30,490 nucleotides of DNA from a virus: positions 1 through 30,490 of IMG/VR virus record IMGVR_UViG_3300044522_000142, one strand, 5' to 3'. Within the stretch, counting starts at the first letter, position 1; each line of letters opens with the position of its first letter. The notes beneath the pieces were generated by a model that saw only the letters and a list, made by a program, of their open reading frames with translations, had not been told where the DNA came from and made no database searches. Positions 1 through 7,102 of this stretch are shown piece after piece. Position numbers and translations under genes: made by a program.

Positions 1-120
1 CAATCGCAACTTTCATGCGGTCAAAACCAGTAGCAGTTGCAGCAGCAGTGCCACCAACCTGTGATTCAATTTCAGCCAGAATCAACTTCTGTGCATCAAG
101 TGTTTTACCTGAAGCAACCA
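1..120. repeat. Terminal direct repeat (circular overlap), left copy
   Basis: Bases 1-120 match 30371-30490 except at base 5 (C here, G at 30375). The mismatch is synonymous in the tape measure gene, an Ala codon read as GCG or GCC. A repeat ending exactly at both contig ends inside one continuous gene indicates an assembly overlap of a circular or circularly permuted genome, not a biological repeat. Confidence 0.93.
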
Positions 121-715
121 AAGTTTTGATTTGTTCCTTCTGCTGTGCAGTGAAATCAATACCAGATCTTTTTAATGCTGTAATACCCTTTTCAGGATCT
201 GATAACGCTTTACCAAGTTGAATGGCTGCACGATCAGTAGAACCAAAAACATTGCCCATATCCAAAACTGCTTGCGCTGTTCTATTGAAAATGTCGTTGC
301 CTTTACCTGCTTCATTGTGAACCTTCTTGAAAGTAAGAAGTAGGTTCAAAGATTTCTGTATCAGTTCATCATCTACGCCAGCCTGCAAAGATAACTTTTG
401 CGATAACTTGCCAACCTGATCACCAGTTAAACCAGCAGCACCACCAGTGGCTTTGATAATTGCATCAGTTTGCTTCATCACTTTTTGTGATTCATATGCG
501 GCACTGACTAATGAACCACCAATAACACCAGCCAAACCAGCACCAATGGCACCCAACTTGGCAAAGTTTTTGCCTGCTGTGTTTACTGCTTTGGTTGTTC
601 CCATCAATGAGAATGCGCCACGCTGCCCTGCACCCTCTAAAGATTTGAAATCTTTAAGAGCCTTTTGAATTCCTTTGTTATCAAAAGAACTTATAATAGG
701 TACAACAATTGCCAT
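1..715 (-). CDS. Tape measure protein, N-terminal part (continues across the contig join)
   Basis: This is the 5' part of the tape measure gene. The ATG at 715 overlaps the stop of the preceding gene (TAATG). The frame is open through base 1 and continues at 30370, giving about 1030 residues in total. The first 210 residues, before the part that lies only at the right end, hold a Gly/Ala-rich hydrophobic segment at about 40-60 (GAIGAGLAGVIGGSLVSAA) and helices with the DFTAQQKEQIK motif common in siphovirus tape measures. The protein sets tail length and is probably threaded through the tube. The position directly after the tail chaperones and a minor tail gene is the usual one. The contig cut alone makes it look partial. 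Confidence 0.93.
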   Translation of the reverse strand, partial: MAIVVPIISSFDNKGIQKALKDFKSLEGAGQRGAFSLMGTTKAVNTAGKNFAKLGAIGAGLAGVIGGSLVSAAYESQKVMKQTDAIIKATGGAAGLTGDQVGKLSQKLSLQAGVDDELIQKSLNLLLTFKKVHNEAGKGNDIFNRTAQAVLDMGNVFGSTDRAAIQLGKALSDPEKGITALKRSGIDFTAQQKEQIKTLVASGKTLDAQKLILAEIESQVGGTAAATATGFDRMKVAI

Positions 716-1353
716 TAGATACCCTTTCCAAATCTGCCCAACGCTGTGCGCACCTGTGAAGAAGCACGCACTGATTGTGCATTTCTACGATCAGTTTCAG
801 AAGCAATTTCAGCAGTGAACCTTTTGCCAATTGCATCAATCACTTGCGTAATTTCTTTTTGAACCATTGGGTAACTGGCTCTGGTTCTGCGCCACATTGC
901 TCTAGAAGGATCACCAGACTTGGCAAGGTTCTTTACAAACTGACCATTCTTCACTTCTTTTTTAGCCAGATCATAAACAGACCCAGCAGCATCAGATTGT
1001 TTGATGCGCAGAATAGGGTATGAATTGGTGCGCCTAACCTTACGCCCACCCACAACAACTGTTACACCCTTGCGTGCCTTCTTACCGTCATACTTAGGAA
1101 AAGATGAACCAGCAGAATTGGCTGATTTTCTGCCCCTAGTGGTACGCCCATATTTAGTCCAGTTGATTACACCAGTTGCGCTGGGGTATGGCTTATCTGG
1201 AAAACCAGCAGCAACATACGCACGCATTGGTTCAGCCTTGTTTTTTAGGTCAGCACTAATGGCTTTGTACAGTTCAGGTTCTAACTGCTTCAATGCTTGT
1301 AACACTGGCGCAACACCATGAACCATTGTTTGTGAAACTTGTGCCTGCGCCAT
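715..1353 (-). CDS. Putative minor tail / tail assembly protein
   Basis: A 212-aa basic protein between the frameshifted tail chaperones and the tape measure gene; its stop overlaps the tape measure ATG (TAATG). The N-terminal 60 residues look helical. A Lys/Arg/Gly-rich middle (about 65-110, including GKKARKGVTVVVGGRK) is followed by a helical C-terminus. No enzymatic motif is visible. Position and basic character fit an HK97 gp10-like or minor tail assembly component, but similarity to a named family cannot be proven by eye. The start is the only good ATG and lies 10 nt after the end of the frameshift extension at 1363. Confidence 0.7.
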   Translation of the reverse strand: MAQAQVSQTMVHGVAPVLQALKQLEPELYKAISADLKNKAEPMRAYVAAGFPDKPYPSATGVINWTKYGRTTRGRKSANSAGSSFPKYDGKKARKGVTVVVGGRKVRRTNSYPILRIKQSDAAGSVYDLAKKEVKNGQFVKNLAKSGDPSRAMWRRTRASYPMVQKEITQVIDAIGKRFTAEIASETDRRNAQSVRASSQVRTALGRFGKGI

Positions 1354-1362
1354 GTCAATACT

Positions 1363-1778
1363 TTACTTGCGTTGGTGTTGCTTGCTACGCCACAAAATGT
1401 AATCGTGCATAGCATTTATATAAGTTGGTTCTTCTTGTAGAAGCACACTAGGTGCAATGCCTGTTTCAACACAGATCATTGCCAGTCTTACTATTGCGCT
1501 TCCATGTCCAAAGGGATTGATGAACCTTCATCAGCATTATCAACAACTTCAATGGTATCAATAGTGTTTAACCATTCAGGATCAAAACCAAGTGTGGTGT
1601 TCTTATTGCGCACTTCTGCTTTCCATGCCAACCATGCAATATCAGTTAAACGCAGTTCTGTTGCAAAGTTTGACACGCTGCGATTCCATGTGCGTTCAAA
1701 CGCAACGAAATCTGCAAACTGTGCTTCAACAACTTTTTCTATACCGTCAGTTGTTTTTACGGTCATTGCCATTTTCAT
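1363..1778 (-). CDS. Tail assembly chaperone, -1 frameshift product (gpGT-like)
   Basis: Predicted 138-aa fusion. It shares 90 residues with the short chaperone, slips -1 on CCCTTTG (1515 to 1509), and continues for 48 residues to the TAA at 1365-1363. The downstream frame is fully open from the slip site and encodes a helical stretch including ETGIAPSVLLQEEPT and a basic end (RSKQHQRK). It has no credible start of its own and little spacing to the next gene. This is the lambda G/GT arrangement, in which both products chaperone the tape measure during tail assembly. The slip is read from the sequence; efficiency is unknown. Confidence 0.85.
1491..1778 (-). CDS. Tail assembly chaperone, short form (gpG-like)
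   Basis: A 95-aa protein between the tail tube genes and the tape measure, the standard chaperone place. The core is a W/A-rich helical region: FERTWNRS (about 28-35) and TDIAWLAWKAE (about 45-55), followed by FDPEWLNTID. The start at 1778 has an AGAAAGACAGCA ribosome-binding context, which also precedes the ATGs at 13821 and 21525; the in-frame ATGs at residues 3 and 5 are alternatives. The last codons contain the CCCTTTG slip site, so most ribosomes end here and some make the longer form. A second gene at 12753-13034 resembles this one. Confidence 0.88.
   Translation of the reverse strand: MKMAMTVKTTDGIEKVVEAQFADFVAFERTWNRSVSNFATELRLTDIAWLAWKAEVRNKNTTLGFDPEWLNTIDTIEVVDNADEGSSIPLDMEAQ
1509..1515 (-). 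other. Programmed -1 frameshift heptamer CCCTTTG
   Basis: The heptamer fits X XXY YYZ and is in the correct phase: in the zero frame the codons are CCT (1514-1512) and TTG (1511-1509), preceded by C. A -1 slip re-pairs on CCC TTT. The zero-frame stop lies 5 codons downstream at 1493-1491, while the -1 frame stays open to 1363. Confidence 0.85.
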
Positions 1779-1799
1779 TTGATGCTGTCTTTCTTTTAT

Positions 1800-2234
1800 T
1801 TATGGGCTAGTAGTTTTTACTACAGATCCACCAGTGAAACTTAATGTTGTCATGGCTAATTCACCAACAGCACCTGCCACTGGTGTATGTGAAGCCAAGA
1901 AGGTGCCACTTACCGTGTACAAAGGACAGGTGGCAGAAACGGTATTGTTTGTTGGCTTAATCGTTACTGTGGTTGTTGTACCAACCAAAGGATAGATCAA
2001 TGCTTCAACGCTTGTTGATGGTGATCCTGATGGAATCGTTGTAGCAAAGTCTTGCATCAACGCAATTTCAATTGACACATTTTGCAAACCACCAGCGAAC
2101 TTATGTCCAGTATCACCGAACGCTGTTACTTCAATTGAATCAACTTCGTAATTCAATGAAATGCTATTTGCTTTTGTTTGTACTGCTATACCAGCAATAG
2201 TAATCACTGCATCTGTTAATGCAAGTACAGCCAT
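1800..2234 (-). CDS. Tail tube protein paralogue 2
   Basis: A 144-aa beta-rich protein overlapping the upstream paralogue by one base (TAATG). It begins MAVLALTDAVITI and shares NYEVDSIEVTAFG, GGLQNVSIEIALMQDFA and the C-terminal TPVAGAVGELAMTTLSFTGG with the 135-aa protein encoded just before it. The main difference is a loop near residues 67-75 (PSGSPSTS). Small, Thr/Ser-rich, beta-stranded proteins immediately before the tail chaperones are tail tube subunits. Two full-length tandem copies are unusual; one may be the main tube and the other a minor, terminal or decorated subunit. Confidence 0.82.
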   Translation of the reverse strand: MAVLALTDAVITIAGIAVQTKANSISLNYEVDSIEVTAFGDTGHKFAGGLQNVSIEIALMQDFATTIPSGSPSTSVEALIYPLVGTTTTVTIKPTNNTVSATCPLYTVSGTFLASHTPVAGAVGELAMTTLSFTGGSVVKTTSP

Positions 2235-2641
2235 TACGCAACAGCCTTTGCAATAGTGCCGCCAGTGAAACTTAATGTGGTCATAGCCAATTCACCAACA
2301 GCACCAGCAACAGGTGTATGTGCTGCTAAGTATGCACCAGTGATTGTGTAAGAAGGATTTGTTGCACCAACAGCAGATGAAGTTGGTTTGATAACAAGTG
2401 TTGTTGTTGTACCAACAAGACCATAAATAGTTGCTTCAACATTTGATGCTGCAAAGTCTTGCATTAACGCAATTTCAACAGACAGGTTTTGCAACCCACC
2501 ATTGAATGAATGACCACCAGATCCAAAAGCAGTTACTTCTATTGAGTCAATTTCATAATTAATAGAAACACTGTTTGCTCTACTTCCTAATGAAACGCTA
2601 TTAATTGTGATGCTGGCATCTGTAAGAGCAAGAACAGCCAT
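2234..2641 (-). CDS. Tail tube protein paralogue 1
   Basis: A 135-aa protein, the first of two tandem tail-tube-like paralogues. N-terminal MAVLALTDASITI, central NYEIDSIEVTAFGSGGHSF and the C-terminal AHTPVAGAVGELAMTTLSF are shared with its neighbour. The size is small for a major tail protein, but position after the terminator-like gene and before the chaperones supports the role. The start ATG lies 2 nt after the stop of the 55-aa gene upstream (2646-2644). Which paralogue is the major one cannot be told from sequence. Confidence 0.82.
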   Translation of the reverse strand: MAVLALTDASITINSVSLGSRANSVSINYEIDSIEVTAFGSGGHSFNGGLQNLSVEIALMQDFAASNVEATIYGLVGTTTTLVIKPTSSAVGATNPSYTITGAYLAAHTPVAGAVGELAMTTLSFTGGTIAKAVA

Positions 2642-2643
2642 GA

Positions 2644-2811
2644 CTATTCACCTTCCAATTGTGTTTGTGATTTGGCTTTAACACCAACTGCTTCAAGGTG
2701 TCCACCATCAAGCAACGCTTGTAAGTTTAGACCTTCTAGTTCTGATTCAATGACTGTTGCGCCTACTTTACCAAGCGTGCAATTATCACTAACAATTTTA
2801 TATGTTGTCAT
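2644..2811 (-). CDS. Small protein before the tail tube genes
   Basis: A 55-aa protein starting MTTYKIVSDNCTLGKVGATV and ending with a short charged tail. The start is supported by GGAAG 8 nt upstream, which overlaps the end of the preceding gene. The layout (short beta strands, then ALLDGGHLEAVG) matches small proteins often encoded just before the tail tube in actinophages, of the form 'hydrophobic core, acidic helix, LIDAGYLEPV'. The function of that group is unknown to me. Tight spacing on both sides places it in the late operon. Confidence 0.78.
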   Translation of the reverse strand: MTTYKIVSDNCTLGKVGATVIESELEGLNLQALLDGGHLEAVGVKAKSQTQLEGE

Positions 2812-2823
2812 GTTTCTTTCTTC

Positions 2824-3237
2824 CTACTGTGTGTACACAGTTACTTGAAAACTGATCTGTAAGTATTCTGCATCATCTTGTTCTAGTGCGCTGATGTTTG
2901 CAGAAGTATTTACAACTAAATCACTGCACGCACCACCTAGTGTTTTGTCACCTTCTAATGCAAGTTTGATTGATGATGCACCATTAGGTGACAGGTAAGC
3001 ATCAAGGTTTGTGTGTGCGACACGATCAACCCAACGACCAACTACAACATGGCAAGTGAAATCCATTGTTGATACTGAACTGCCACCACCCATAGTCCTG
3101 TTATAAGTAATGCTGTTCAATGCTGGGTAGGCGAACGGTGGGTTCAATTGTTCAGGCTGATAGTTAGTTGTGCGCAAGCCAGAGACAGTAGCCAAGCGTG
3201 CCTGTAGTCCAGAAGCAACAGCAGCAACAGAAGCCAT
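2824..3237 (-). CDS. Putative tail terminator / tail completion protein
   Basis: A 137-aa protein whose ATG overlaps the previous stop by one base. It opens with an alpha helix (ASGLQARLATVSGL), followed by NPPFAYPALNSITYNRTMGG, VVVGRWVDRVAH and DAYLSPNGASSIKLALEGDKT cut by short loops, then a beta-strand C-terminus. This pattern is that of tail terminator-like proteins in actinophages, which cap the tail tube and join it to the head connector. Gene order (adaptor, this gene, tube) agrees. Family assignment is by pattern, not by search. Confidence 0.72.
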   Translation of the reverse strand: MASVAAVASGLQARLATVSGLRTTNYQPEQLNPPFAYPALNSITYNRTMGGGSSVSTMDFTCHVVVGRWVDRVAHTNLDAYLSPNGASSIKLALEGDKTLGGACSDLVVNTSANISALEQDDAEYLQISFQVTVYTQ

Positions 3238-3830
3238 CAGGCAACAACTTCTAGTTTGTATGTATGCAAAAGATCACGCACATCAGGATCTACAGCACGC
3301 ACCTGCACTGCCATATCAGCAAAGCCAACAACACCCAATGCTGCGTTCAATCTGGCAAAGCCTCTAATTGATAGAAGAATGCAAGCCTGCTTAATGTCAC
3401 TAGGTACCGTGTTCCAGCCCCACTGCGCTGTGACCTGCACCAGTGGCTTATCAATAGCAATTGGGAACTGATAGCCATTGATTGCCACAATGCGCCTGTA
3501 CGGGTTGCCAGTAATCACTGCGTTCAAAGGTTCAATCTGGTACTGCTGGTTCTGTGTCCATGTTGTAGCAAAGGTTCCATCAGAAGCACTATCAATTTTA
3601 AGTGTGATTGATGAACTAGACATATCATCTGTACCAACTTGGTACAAGGTTGCAGGATATAACTTCACTGCTGTTGCGTTGGTCTTGTAAAACCATCTGT
3701 TGCAGTAGCCATCAATGCGCCTAGAAGCACCTTCAATAGCCTGTTCTATCAATGCATCATCTGTGTTATCTGTTAGGCGCAACGCTGCTTTAACTTCAGC
3801 CAGTGTTGCATACCCATTGGTGATAGCCAT
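3237..3830 (-). CDS. Head-tail connector (gp6-like adaptor)
   Basis: A 197-aa protein. The N-terminus has the typical adaptor helices: ATLAEVKAALRLTDNTDD followed by IEQAIEGASRRIDGYCNRWFY (about residues 7-48). A beta-rich middle and a C-terminal helical end (IKQACILLSIRGFARLNAAL) follow. HK97 gp6/SPP1 gp15-type adaptors bind beneath the portal and close the DNA-filled head. It lies one gene downstream of the capsid gene, as in most HK97-type phages, and 2 nt after the small gene upstream. Confidence 0.85.
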   Translation of the reverse strand: MAITNGYATLAEVKAALRLTDNTDDALIEQAIEGASRRIDGYCNRWFYKTNATAVKLYPATLYQVGTDDMSSSSITLKIDSASDGTFATTWTQNQQYQIEPLNAVITGNPYRRIVAINGYQFPIAIDKPLVQVTAQWGWNTVPSDIKQACILLSIRGFARLNAALGVVGFADMAVQVRAVDPDVRDLLHTYKLEVVA

Positions 3831-3832
3831 TT

Positions 3833-4039
3833 TTAGTTGCTTGCACGCTTCCTAGTTGCAGGCTTTGCAGCCATTTCAACAACAGGTTCAGCAGTTGCTG
3901 TTTCAATCTCTGTCATGTACTTGTGTTCAAAACCAAGTTCACGCAAAGAAGCATCAACTTGTTTCACACGATCTGCCAACTTACGATTGACATATCCTGC
4001 ACGCTCTATAAGTAGTGCTTCAATAATTGGTTGATTCAT
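3833..4039 (-). CDS. Small head-region protein of unknown function
   Basis: A 68-aa protein. I chose the ATG at 4039, preceded by TGGAAGA at a suitable distance, over the upstream in-frame ATG at 4102, because that longer version would read through the perfect 12-bp hairpin at 4061-4098. Residues 5-40 form an amphipathic helix (ALLIERAGYVNRKLADRVKQ) and the C-terminus is Ala/Pro/Lys/Arg-rich (KPATRKRASN). Comparable short 'ER-GYV---L-DRV--VD--L--LG' proteins occur after the capsid gene in actinophages; their function is unknown. Confidence 0.72.
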   Translation of the reverse strand: MNQPIIEALLIERAGYVNRKLADRVKQVDASLRELGFEHKYMTEIETATAEPVVEMAAKPATRKRASN

Positions 4040-4060
4040 GTTTTCAATCTTCCAGTGTTG

Positions 4061-4098
4061 TGCTGGTGGGTTATCGTGTCCAATGAAACCCACCAGCA
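4061..4098 (-). terminator. Perfect 12-bp hairpin after the capsid gene
   Basis: TGCTGGTGGGTT (4061-4072) is exactly complementary to AACCCACCAGCA (4087-4098), with a 14-nt loop. It starts 16 nt beyond the capsid stop on the minus strand. No U-tract follows, so it is more likely a partial terminator, processing site or mRNA-stabilising 3' structure that keeps capsid message above that of the downstream genes. Confidence 0.75.
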
Positions 4099-4114
4099 TC
4101 AACTGGTGTGGGGA

Positions 4115-5416
4115 TTAGAAGGTAGGTGTTACCAAGCCAGTGCCACCAACCAACGCAGCAGCGTTAGGGTAACGACCAGCAGTGAAAGCACTGTAACCAT
4201 AAACAACTGCAAGCACATCAAGTTCAGCAGCCTTTGGTTGATCAAAGCGTAGGTACATTGGCGCACCATTGCCTTCTTCCCACAGGTGAAGTTCTTGCGT
4301 GTTTGCAATGATAATCACATCTTCATTTGAACCAGTACCGTTTGTGGTGGTGATGTTGGCATCAGTTACTACTGGCAAGCCAGCAATGCTGTAACCACTG
4401 TTTCCATACACAACTGAACCATCACCAGTAGAAATGGCATTCATTGCGCCATTCATTGTTGGTACTGCCAGTGGGCGATTGGTGGTGTCCAACGCTGCAA
4501 GGATAAACGCCAAACGGCGTGGGTGCATGATCATTACATTGGGGCCGCCAAAGTAGTTGGTTTGAATGCGCTGTAGCGCATCAAGCAACTTTGGGTACAG
4601 TTCTGGAACTGTTGGTGAAGCGTCAGTGAAAGTAACAACTTGCGTGATTGCGTTTGTTGTTGAAGTACATACAGACGCATCAAGGCTGGTGTGATAAGCC
4701 AAGATCAAATCATTCATTACCAAACCATCAACACCTGTACCACGCTCTAGGGCTTGGCGTGACACTGTTTGCTGACCTGCAATGGTCTGCACTGTGATAT
4801 CTAACTTGGTATCATCCATGTTTGTTTCAGATACTGCTGCACCTTCAGATTGTGCTGCTGTGCTTGAACCTGTGGTTACACGGCTGATACTGATTGTCAA
4901 ACCTGACGCTGGCAACTGGTGCTTGCGTGCAATGTCTGCAACAGGGCGACCAGCACGGGCTAGTGGTGCTGCAAGTTCAGTCAAGAATTGTGGCACGATC
5001 AAACCAGCAAAGTTTGCTGAAGTTACATCACGGCGTTCTACACGCTCCTCATTCATGTGGCGTGCAAGACGCTCTTTGGCTTGATAGTCACCATTGAACT
5101 GTGCAGCAAATGCGTCACCCAAGAATGATGCAGAACGATTATCACGACTGTATGTGCGTGCTTCTGATCGCACAACTGCTGGTGCAGTAAGCCCAGCCTG
5201 TGTACGCATCTCTGCTGCTTTTGCGTTGCGTGCTTCAAGATCTTTGTGCTGTGAGATCTGATCATCAAGTTCTGTTGCTGAACGCAGTGCAACTGCAATT
5301 TCAGCATCTTCTTCTGTGGTCAGTTCACGCACTTCTGCTTCTGCTGCTTCAACGATTGTTTGTGCGCTGGCAAGATGTGCATCACGCTTTTCAATCAACT
5401 TATCTGAATATGACAT
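4115..5416 (-). CDS. Major capsid protein, HK97 fold
   Basis: A 433-aa protein. Residues 1 to about 105 form a charged helical scaffold (delta) domain (DAHLASAQTIVEAAEAEVRE), expected to be removed by the prohead protease. The rest has the order of the Phage_capsid family: LIVPQFLTELAAPLARAGRP, GLTISISRVTTG, the ERGTG and DLILAYHTSLD helices, NVMIMHPRRLAFIL, GLPVVTDANI and the beta C-terminus with LRFDQPKAAELDVLAVVYGY. Start: AAAGGA 7 nt before the ATG, the clearest ribosome site of the late operon, as expected for the most abundant product. The upstream neighbour encodes its protease; a strong hairpin follows. Confidence 0.95.
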   Translation of the reverse strand: MSYSDKLIEKRDAHLASAQTIVEAAEAEVRELTTEEDAEIAVALRSATELDDQISQHKDLEARNAKAAEMRTQAGLTAPAVVRSEARTYSRDNRSASFLGDAFAAQFNGDYQAKERLARHMNEERVERRDVTSANFAGLIVPQFLTELAAPLARAGRPVADIARKHQLPASGLTISISRVTTGSSTAAQSEGAAVSETNMDDTKLDITVQTIAGQQTVSRQALERGTGVDGLVMNDLILAYHTSLDASVCTSTTNAITQVVTFTDASPTVPELYPKLLDALQRIQTNYFGGPNVMIMHPRRLAFILAALDTTNRPLAVPTMNGAMNAISTGDGSVVYGNSGYSIAGLPVVTDANITTTNGTGSNEDVIIIANTQELHLWEEGNGAPMYLRFDQPKAAELDVLAVVYGYSAFTAGRYPNAAALVGGTGLVTPTF

Positions 5417-5474
5417 TTTGAATCCTTTTGTTAGGGTTTTTCAGTTTTAATTGAGTGTCAAAGACAGCGTGTGG

Positions 5475-6842
5475 CTACTTAACGGCTCTTGTTTTTGCCA
5501 GCAAAACTTGCGCTTTGCGTAGCGAAACTGTTTGCACAATAGCAACTGTTGTATCAGTTATTTGTTTATTGCGCATTTCTGCACTGGTTTCTTCATATGC
5601 AGGATAGGTCACAATGCTGACATCATGTAGGCGTACTTCTTTAAGTTCACGCACTGTGCGTTCAGCATTCCATGAATCTTTGATTGTTTCAAAAGCAAAA
5701 GACATTTGCGATAGATCGCCACGCTTCAATGCGCTGCGTATCTTTACTGCATCAGGGTTTGCTGGATCTAGGTTGGCTTCCATAAACAAACCTTTATCAT
5801 CTTCAGTCAAGGTAAGCGTGCCTGATTTGGTGCGTGCCAGTGGAACACCAGTGTGATCTATAAGCAAACGCACATCAGAACGATCTTTAATAGTTTTCTT
5901 GAATGCGCCACGCTTTACATATTCCGTGAATGGCAGTGGCTCTGATGGGGAATCAAACACTGCTGCATAGCCACGCACTGTCCAATCATCTTCACCATCA
6001 GCCATTGCACGCAATTCAAGATTAGTAAAAGCAATACTGCGTGTACCTTTATCAACAGCCACCCATCTGTGTTCAACTGCTGGTGCTGTACTGCGTTCTT
6101 CTTCAAGTTCAGCATCAAGTTGATCAATAATCTTTTGTGCGTAATCCATAGTTCTTTGTGCTTCTTCCTTAGTAGATCCACTACCCCACAGAAGATGTGC
6201 CACAACACCTGCTGTGATTTCACCATCTGCTGCTTCTAAGTCCACCATATGTCGTGCTATCCAAGGTGCAATCTTGCGCCATTTGTCAGGTGATATTTCA
6301 CCATCAGCCATTTTGCGTGCATCTTCAACGGTCTGTGGTTCTAGACCATCACCAGATAAACCTTCAGCGTGATATTTCAAACCTTGTACTGCATTGTCAC
6401 GCATGAACTGTGGTGGTGATAAATCAATCTGCCTTTGTTCTCTGGAATCAATTTCAATTTCTTCAACCAGTTCTTCTTCAACAGGCTGGTGAAGTTCCAT
6501 CATCTTTTCAGTGATTTCTTCAAGAATGCTTTTTACTGCTTCATGTGCCTGCGCCAAAGCCATCATTATTGGTGATTCTTCTACCTGATTCATTTCAGGT
6601 GGTTCAACCATTTCTTCTTCATCATCATCACTAATCAGTTCTGTATCTGACATAAGCAAGCGTGTTGCCCAATCACCCATTGGTTCAATTTCTTCAGACA
6701 ATGAAACAGCAATCATTTGTGCAATGGCATCATCTTTTATTTGATGGCAACCAATTGTTTCAGGCACTGAATCTGTGGTGTCTGCTTTGATGGTTGCCCA
6801 CCCTGCACAATCGTTCTGTTGATCACTTATGTAATAGGGCAT
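5475..6842 (-). CDS. Prohead protease with long N-terminal extension
   Basis: A 455-aa protein. The C-terminal 170 residues are a HK97-type (S78) prohead protease: RGYAAVFDSPSEPLPFTEYV, catalytic His330 in LLIDHTG, Ser381 in DLSQMSFAFE, and VRLHDVSIVTYPAY. The first 250 residues are not protease. Residues 1-60 include a Cys-bearing segment (DCAGWATIKAD, IGCHQIKDDAIAQM), 70-135 is very acidic, and 150-240 contains EGLSGDGLEPQTVEDARKMA and WIARHMVDLEAA, a helical block found in some actinophage maturation proteins. The extension may act as scaffold or be trimmed on assembly. Located between the 84-aa protein gene and capsid. Confidence 0.93.
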   Translation of the reverse strand: MPYYISDQQNDCAGWATIKADTTDSVPETIGCHQIKDDAIAQMIAVSLSEEIEPMGDWATRLLMSDTELISDDDEEEMVEPPEMNQVEESPIMMALAQAHEAVKSILEEITEKMMELHQPVEEELVEEIEIDSREQRQIDLSPPQFMRDNAVQGLKYHAEGLSGDGLEPQTVEDARKMADGEISPDKWRKIAPWIARHMVDLEAADGEITAGVVAHLLWGSGSTKEEAQRTMDYAQKIIDQLDAELEEERSTAPAVEHRWVAVDKGTRSIAFTNLELRAMADGEDDWTVRGYAAVFDSPSEPLPFTEYVKRGAFKKTIKDRSDVRLLIDHTGVPLARTKSGTLTLTEDDKGLFMEANLDPANPDAVKIRSALKRGDLSQMSFAFETIKDSWNAERTVRELKEVRLHDVSIVTYPAYEETSAEMRNKQITDTTVAIVQTVSLRKAQVLLAKTRAVK

Positions 6843-6847
6843 AGTTA

Positions 6848-7102
6848 TTAATCCAGATCTGGTGTAAGTACACGAACATTCGTAGTGCCTGTATTTGTAA
6901 TACCGTAAAGTGTTTGACCTAAAGGAACATTGATTGCAATAGTTTGGTTATTAGGTAAATGCAAACCACTAGATGAAGTTACGGTGCTGTCACCTAAATA
7001 TGTACTGCCACTTGTTGAATGTAAATAACAAACACGATTCTCATTATCGGCTGCAATCAATAATGTTGCTGTTGTAGATACTGTTACTGCTACTGATTTC
7101 AT
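6848..7102 (-). CDS. Small beta-rich structural protein (decoration candidate)
   Basis: An 84-aa protein that overlaps the portal gene by ATGA and lies 5 nt before the protease gene. The sequence is Thr/Ser/Asn-rich with alternating hydrophobic residues (VAVTVSTTATLLIAADNENR, GLHLPNNQTIAINVPLGQTL), suggesting a small beta sandwich. The pattern 'xLIAADNxNR-x-YLxSxSGxTYLG' is common in small phage head proteins of unknown role. A head decoration or fibre protein is possible. No motif proves it. Confidence 0.72.
   Translation of the reverse strand: MKSVAVTVSTTATLLIAADNENRVCYLHSTSGSTYLGDSTVTSSSGLHLPNNQTIAINVPLGQTLYGITNTGTTNVRVLTPDLD

Noticed and set aside
5456-5461. TTGACA on the minus strand upstream of the capsid gene as a -35 box
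   Set aside because: No acceptable -10 at 16-18 bp; the strong ribosome site is enough to explain high expression.
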